This document shows positions 6,424 through 8,816 of a stretch of DNA of 8,816 nucleotides, piece after piece. Origin of the DNA: Candidatus Fermentibacterota bacterium (lineage in GTDB: Bacteria > Fermentibacterota > Fermentibacteria > Fermentibacterales > Fermentibacteraceae). The DNA lies in the NCBI GenBank assembly GCA_012523605.1, contig JAAYTY010000217.1:1-8816 (forward strand). The letters run 5' to 3'. Every line of letters starts with the position of its first letter. Within the stretch, counting starts at the first letter, position 1. The notes under the pieces were generated by a model. It was not told the origin of the DNA, did no database searches, and saw only the letters and a program-made list of their open reading frames with translations. Made by a program: the position numbers and the translations under genes.

Positions 6424-7239
6424 ATGACGATCTTCCTCGCAATGTCGGCGGCAGTGCTTGCCGCGGGCTCTCACGGCTCCGCCAAAGAGGGAACGACGCC
6501 TTCGATCCTCGTGAACCCCGATACTGTGATAACCGCCGCCACGGTGGACCTCGACAGGCTCGAAGACGCCGCGGAAGCGGCGATAGCCATGGGAGGGGGC
6601 CACTTCGGCATAGCCGTGCGCGACTTCTCCACAGGACGGGGTTTCGTGAAGACCGAGGGAGGCACCTTCGACATCGGCAGCCCCGAGCTTATCCTGGCGG
6701 CCATGGCGATCGACCTCGATGCCGCAGGAACCGTTCCCTTGGACACCCTCTCGTCTCGCCACGAAACACTGGCCGACCAGGTGATAATGGCCCGCGAGGG
6801 CGACCTGGAGGCCACAATGAGGATAGGCGAGAGGATGGACGACGCAGGCATCGCAGAATGGCTCTCCCGCAAGGGGCTCTCCTCCACGACCTACTCCGGA
6901 ACCCAGCTCCTCTGGCCCGGCGCTCCGGCCATAGATCCCAACATCTCCACCCCGGCGGACTGCATGGAGCTGCTCGCGATAGTGGAGGGCAGGCTGGACG
7001 ATCCCGACGTGAGGCGGCTCGCGAGGAACCCGTTCACCCGTACTCCATTGGAGGACCTTCAGACAGGCTCCGCCCCCATCTACGGCTTCTCTTCCAGGGG
7101 CGAGGGCGGGAGGTGCAGGGCCGCGGTGGTGGCGCTGAGCGCCGGACGGACCATCGGCATTGTGGTTCTGGCCGACCAGCTTTCGAACCCTGACCTGGCG
7201 GACATGGCCTTCCGAATGGTCTGGGAGGCTCTGAGATAG
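6424..7239 (+). CDS. Exported class A beta-lactamase-like protein lacking catalytic residues
   Basis: The 271-residue product has a short signal-like N-terminus (MTIFLAMSAAVLAAGSHGSA) and an order of segments like class A beta-lactamases and related serine hydrolases. These are HFGIAVRDFSTGRGF (60-74), the helix after TFDIGSPELILAAMAIDLD (81-99), an alpha region with QVIMAREGDLEATMRIGERM (119-138), STPADCMELLAIVEGRLDDP (175-194), and the final strands RAAVVALSAGRTIGIVVLAD (232-251). The SxxK catalytic tetrad position reads Ser86-Pro-Glu-Leu89, so the general-base lysine is missing. The SDN motif reads REGD or similar, and no KTG is visible. I infer a non-enzymatic protein, perhaps a binding or structural fold. 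The ATG at 6424 follows GAAAGGA. The next gene is its paralogue. Family assignment rests on sequence memory and needs a profile search. Confidence 0.78.
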   Translation: MTIFLAMSAAVLAAGSHGSAKEGTTPSILVNPDTVITAATVDLDRLEDAAEAAIAMGGGHFGIAVRDFSTGRGFVKTEGGTFDIGSPELILAAMAIDLDAAGTVPLDTLSSRHETLADQVIMAREGDLEATMRIGERMDDAGIAEWLSRKGLSSTTYSGTQLLWPGAPAIDPNISTPADCMELLAIVEGRLDDPDVRRLARNPFTRTPLEDLQTGSAPIYGFSSRGEGGRCRAAVVALSAGRTIGIVVLADQLSNPDLADMAFRMVWEALR

Positions 7240-7274
7240 TCGGCTTCGCGATTTCGGCCGCACCGGGAGCTGGA

Positions 7275-7958
7275 TTGCCTGCGATCCTGGCCCTGCTCGT
7301 CATCATACCGGTCGAACCGGTTCCGCAGCCGGGCCCTCTGCTCCTGTCCGGCGACCATCCTCTTCCGGGGATAGACATGGAAAGGGTGGCCGATGCGGTC
7401 GAGACGGCCATGGAACTTCCCGGGGTCAGGCTGGGCATCGCCGTGGCCGATCTCGGATCGGGTGACACCTTCGTCAGAGGGGACGGAGGCCCGTTCGACG
7501 CCGGGGGGGTCGGACTGGTCGCTGCAGCGATGCTTGCTTCAGCGGAGTCGGCAGGCGCGACGGGCGATTCGATGCCGTTCGGTACCGCGGAAATCGAGCG
7601 CTGGCTCGAATCGGAGGGACCGGGGAGCACCTTCCTGTCATCGTCAGACGCCTCCGCAACCGTCATCACGACCCCCGGCGACGCGCTGGAACTCCTGAGC
7701 ATGCTGGCGCACGGTCTCGGAAACCCCTGCCTGAGGGAGGAGGTCGCCTCGCCTCTCGCGGGAACATCCCTCGAGGATATCGTTGTATTAGATACATTTA
7801 CGTATGGAATCGTAGAACGCCGGGAGGGTTCTGCTTCGTTTGCGATTGTCGCTCTGATGCCCGACGGCCGCATGGCAGGTATCGTTGTTCTCGCCGACAT
7901 GCTCTGCTGTCCGGAGAAGGCGGACCTGGCATTCAGGCTGGTCTGGGAATCTTTGTGA
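7275..7958 (+). CDS. Second, shortened catalytically dead beta-lactamase-like paralogue
   Basis: The 227-residue protein is a paralogue of the preceding gene. VRLGIAVADLGSGDTFVRGDGGPFD (51-75) aligns with HFGIAVRDFSTGRGFVKTEGGTFD, and the C-terminus ADLAFRLVWESL aligns with ADMAFRMVWEAL. Even the serine of the SxxK position is gone (GGVGL at 77-81). About 35-40 residues of the alpha-helical subdomain between AAAMLASAES and the FGTAEIERWL helix are missing. The start is TTG at 7275 behind GGGAG; no ATG or GTG start precedes it after the previous stop, so the N-terminus is uncertain. A hydrophobic MPAILALLVIIPV could be a signal or anchor. It lies 35 bases after the previous gene and was probably made by tandem duplication. 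An AT-rich, rare-codon patch occurs at about 7784-7813. Function is unknown. Confidence 0.72.
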   Translation: MPAILALLVIIPVEPVPQPGPLLLSGDHPLPGIDMERVADAVETAMELPGVRLGIAVADLGSGDTFVRGDGGPFDAGGVGLVAAAMLASAESAGATGDSMPFGTAEIERWLESEGPGSTFLSSSDASATVITTPGDALELLSMLAHGLGNPCLREEVASPLAGTSLEDIVVLDTFTYGIVERREGSASFAIVALMPDGRMAGIVVLADMLCCPEKADLAFRLVWESL

Positions 7959-7962
7959 CGGA

Positions 7963-7986
7963 CCGGGACTTGGCTTCCCAGCCCGG
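7963..7986 (+). terminator. Hairpin after the second beta-lactamase-like gene
   Basis: CCGGG (7963-7967) pairs with CCCGG (7982-7986). The inner CTTGG and CCCAG pair except for one mismatch, and a single bulged A separates the two helices. A short TTTGGTGT tail follows. It starts 5 bases after the stop at 7958 and would separate that cluster from the beta-barrel gene. It overlaps the candidate promoter of the next gene. Confidence 0.55.
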
Positions 7987-7997
7987 TTTGGTGTAAC
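7970..7997 (+). promoter_or_regulatory. Candidate promoter of the beta-barrel gene
   Basis: TTGGCT (7970-7975) is followed after 16 bases by TGTAAC (7992-7997), each matching the consensus at 4 of 6. The following ACTTCCGT (7996-8003) and ATAACC (8007-8012) are also found in the leader of the lipoprotein gene at 4346-4368, which supports a transcription start here. The -35 lies inside the preceding hairpin. Confidence 0.42.
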
Positions 7998-8018
7998 TTC
8001 CGTGCGATAACCAGGAAT

Positions 8019-8032
8019 TGCCCCTTGGGGCA
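8019..8032 (+). promoter_or_regulatory. Small leader hairpin next to the ribosome site
   Basis: TGCCC (8019-8023) and GGGCA (8028-8032) can pair around CTTG, directly before the GGAAAGGAG ribosome site (8033-8041) of the beta-barrel gene. It may keep the ribosome site open or stabilise the leader. It is short, so chance is possible. Confidence 0.4.
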
Positions 8033-8047
8033 GGAAAGGAGAACAGG

Positions 8048-8629
8048 ATGAGATTCGTGGCGGCTGCTCTTGCATTCGCACTCGCAGGCACGGCGGCGGC
8101 CGGCGGCTTCTCGCTCGGCTTCAAGCAGGTCGATCTTCCCGTCTATGTGGAGACCGCCGGCGACGCCATGATGACCGACGTCGCCCTTCTCAGGCTTGGC
8201 AGCGCCCTTTCGCCCGACTTCCGCATCGAGGCTCTTCTGGGCTACGCGAAGTCGAGCTACGAGGACGACGAGGACTGGGATGCCAGCATGAGCACATTCG
8301 CGATCGGCGGCTCCGGCTTCTACGTGATTGCCAGCCCGTCCAACACCGTCTTCAGCATCGGTGGCACTCTGCTCTATGCCAAGACCTCCAGCGAGGAGGA
8401 CGGCGAGGACGTGCCGGAGACCAGCGACCTCTCGATCCTGCCGGTCATGCGGGCCGACTTCGCGGTCCCCGGCATGGAAAGGGTGGCCTTCTTCTCCGAG
8501 TTCGGCTTCAGGTACGACAAGGCCACGACCACGATCGAAGCCGGCGGAGAGGACTTCGAAACGAGCTATAGCCATCTCGGCACCTTCAACTCACCCAACA
8601 TCCTGGGTGGCGTGTACTACAGCTTCTAG
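8048..8629 (+). CDS. Small outer-membrane beta-barrel protein
   Basis: The start chosen is ATG 8048, 6 bases after GGAAAGGAG, because it begins a clean signal peptide (MRFVAAALAFALAGTAAA, cleavage expected near 18/19). A TTG at 8018 in the same frame would place charged residues before it. The 193-residue product has alternating polar/hydrophobic strands (for example MTDVALLRLGSAL, FRIEALLGYAKSSY, STFAIGGSGFYVIA, TVFSIGGTLLYAK and RVAFFSEFGFRYDK), with acidic loops between them (YEDDEDWD, SSEEDGEDVPETSD). It ends in NILGGVYYSF, the C-terminal aromatic strand recognised by outer-membrane assembly machinery. Size and strand count suggest an 8-stranded barrel. Acidic loops could bind cations, which is inference. 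Codon use is biased to GCC/GGC/GAC, consistent with good expression. No closer family is recognised. Confidence 0.85.
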   Translation: MRFVAAALAFALAGTAAAGGFSLGFKQVDLPVYVETAGDAMMTDVALLRLGSALSPDFRIEALLGYAKSSYEDDEDWDASMSTFAIGGSGFYVIASPSNTVFSIGGTLLYAKTSSEEDGEDVPETSDLSILPVMRADFAVPGMERVAFFSEFGFRYDKATTTIEAGGEDFETSYSHLGTFNSPNILGGVYYSF

Positions 8630-8647
8630 ACCCCGGGAACCCCCTGT

Positions 8648-8675
8648 GGAGGCGGCGGCCAGCACCGCCGCCTCC
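8648..8675 (+). terminator. Perfect 11-bp hairpin after the beta-barrel gene
   Basis: GGAGGCGGCGG (8648-8658) pairs perfectly with CCGCCGCCTCC (8665-8675) around a CCAGCA loop, 18 bases after the stop. No T-run follows (TCGATAGTATC), so it may be a terminator of the T-poor kind or a 3'-end stabiliser. Confidence 0.7.
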
Positions 8676-8697
8676 TCGATAGTATCTCGATAGTATC
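8676..8697. repeat. Tandem 11-bp duplication at the edge of the right inverted-repeat element
   Basis: TCGATAGTATC occurs at 8676-8686 and again at 8687-8697. The second copy runs into the element arm (GTATCAGG...). It may mark the insertion boundary or slippage at the element's outer end. The left array has a similar junction, TTCGATCGGTATCAGG. Confidence 0.85.
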
Positions 8698-8816
8698 AGG
8701 TTAAAGAAACTTGAGAAACCCCTGGTGGAAGGTTACCAGCCTGTGTCCAGAATCACCGGGTCGTGCCGCATAAGTTTTTGAGGGTGAATCAGAAAGGGTT
8801 TCTCAAGTTTCTTTAA
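8693..8816. repeat. Second inverted-repeat element (right arm cut by the window end)
   Basis: The left arm (8693-8720) matches the arm of the element at 123-255 except for one base (A144 becomes G8713). The right arm 8796-8816 is the exact reverse complement of 8701-8721 and carries the matching change (T234 becomes C8804). The interior (8722-8795) shows no similarity to the left element's interior; it contains a small CTGGT/ACCAG hairpin (8722-8726 with 8735-8739). No coding sequence is seen. Confidence 0.92.

Noticed and set aside
6424..7239. Functional beta-lactamase resistance gene.
   Set aside because: The catalytic SxxK lysine is missing (Ser-Pro-Glu-Leu), no KTG is seen, and the SDN motif is absent.
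8018..8047. TTG start at 8018 for the beta-barrel gene.
   Set aside because: It lies within the leader hairpin and would put Lys, Glu and Asn before the signal peptide. The ATG at 8048 has a strong ribosome site.
7034..8575. A long minus-strand open frame of 513 codons.
   Set aside because: It lies opposite three plus-strand genes with good ribosome sites, signal peptides and paralogy. Its translation is Arg/Ser/Pro-rich low-complexity, typical of antisense frames in GC-rich DNA.

Overview
The window is GC-rich DNA from a Gram-negative-type bacterium. It encodes an outer-membrane beta-barrel with a signal peptide and a C-terminal Phe, two predicted lipoproteins, and several exported proteins with alternating-strand or repeat architecture. 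The mix of exported HEAT/solenoid, FnIII-like and orphan paralogous proteins resembles little-studied FCB-type or candidate phyla. That placement is inference; no marker gene here fixes the taxonomy.

Left part (1-1860). A tandem 120-bp repeat ends in an element with perfect 28-bp terminal inverted repeats (123-255). Its right arm supplies the stop codon of thiE. The minus strand then carries a two-gene thiamine salvage operon, thiM (thiazole kinase) followed by thiE (thiamine-phosphate synthase), overlapping at TTGA. A clear TPP riboswitch (1732-1813) precedes it, and the thiM Shine-Dalgarno lies in a small hairpin. A candidate promoter would start transcription at the first base of the aptamer.

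Right part (1928-8629), all plus strand. First comes a 792-residue exported protein with 13 GxDxY repeats (a probable beta-solenoid) followed by HEAT repeats. Next, behind a near-consensus promoter, is a strongly codon-biased lipoprotein with an FnIII-like domain and an unrecognised C-terminal domain. After a perfect hairpin come a larger lipoprotein paralogue and two tandem paralogous proteins of the class A beta-lactamase-like fold whose catalytic residues are missing. These three are closely spaced and may be co-transcribed. Last is a small outer-membrane beta-barrel protein with its own leader.

Right edge (8630-8816). After a GC-rich hairpin, a second inverted-repeat element has the same arms as the left one but an unrelated interior. 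One arm position has changed on both sides so that pairing is kept. The window is therefore bracketed by members of one repeat family. No gene-free stretch exceeds 300 bases.

The thiamine operon is well understood. The plus-strand genes look like envelope components, organised as two paralogue pairs plus a solenoid protein and a porin-like barrel. Their joint role is unknown. The best candidates for something undescribed are the inverted-repeat family, the shared lipoprotein C-terminal domain and the catalytically dead beta-lactamase-like pair.
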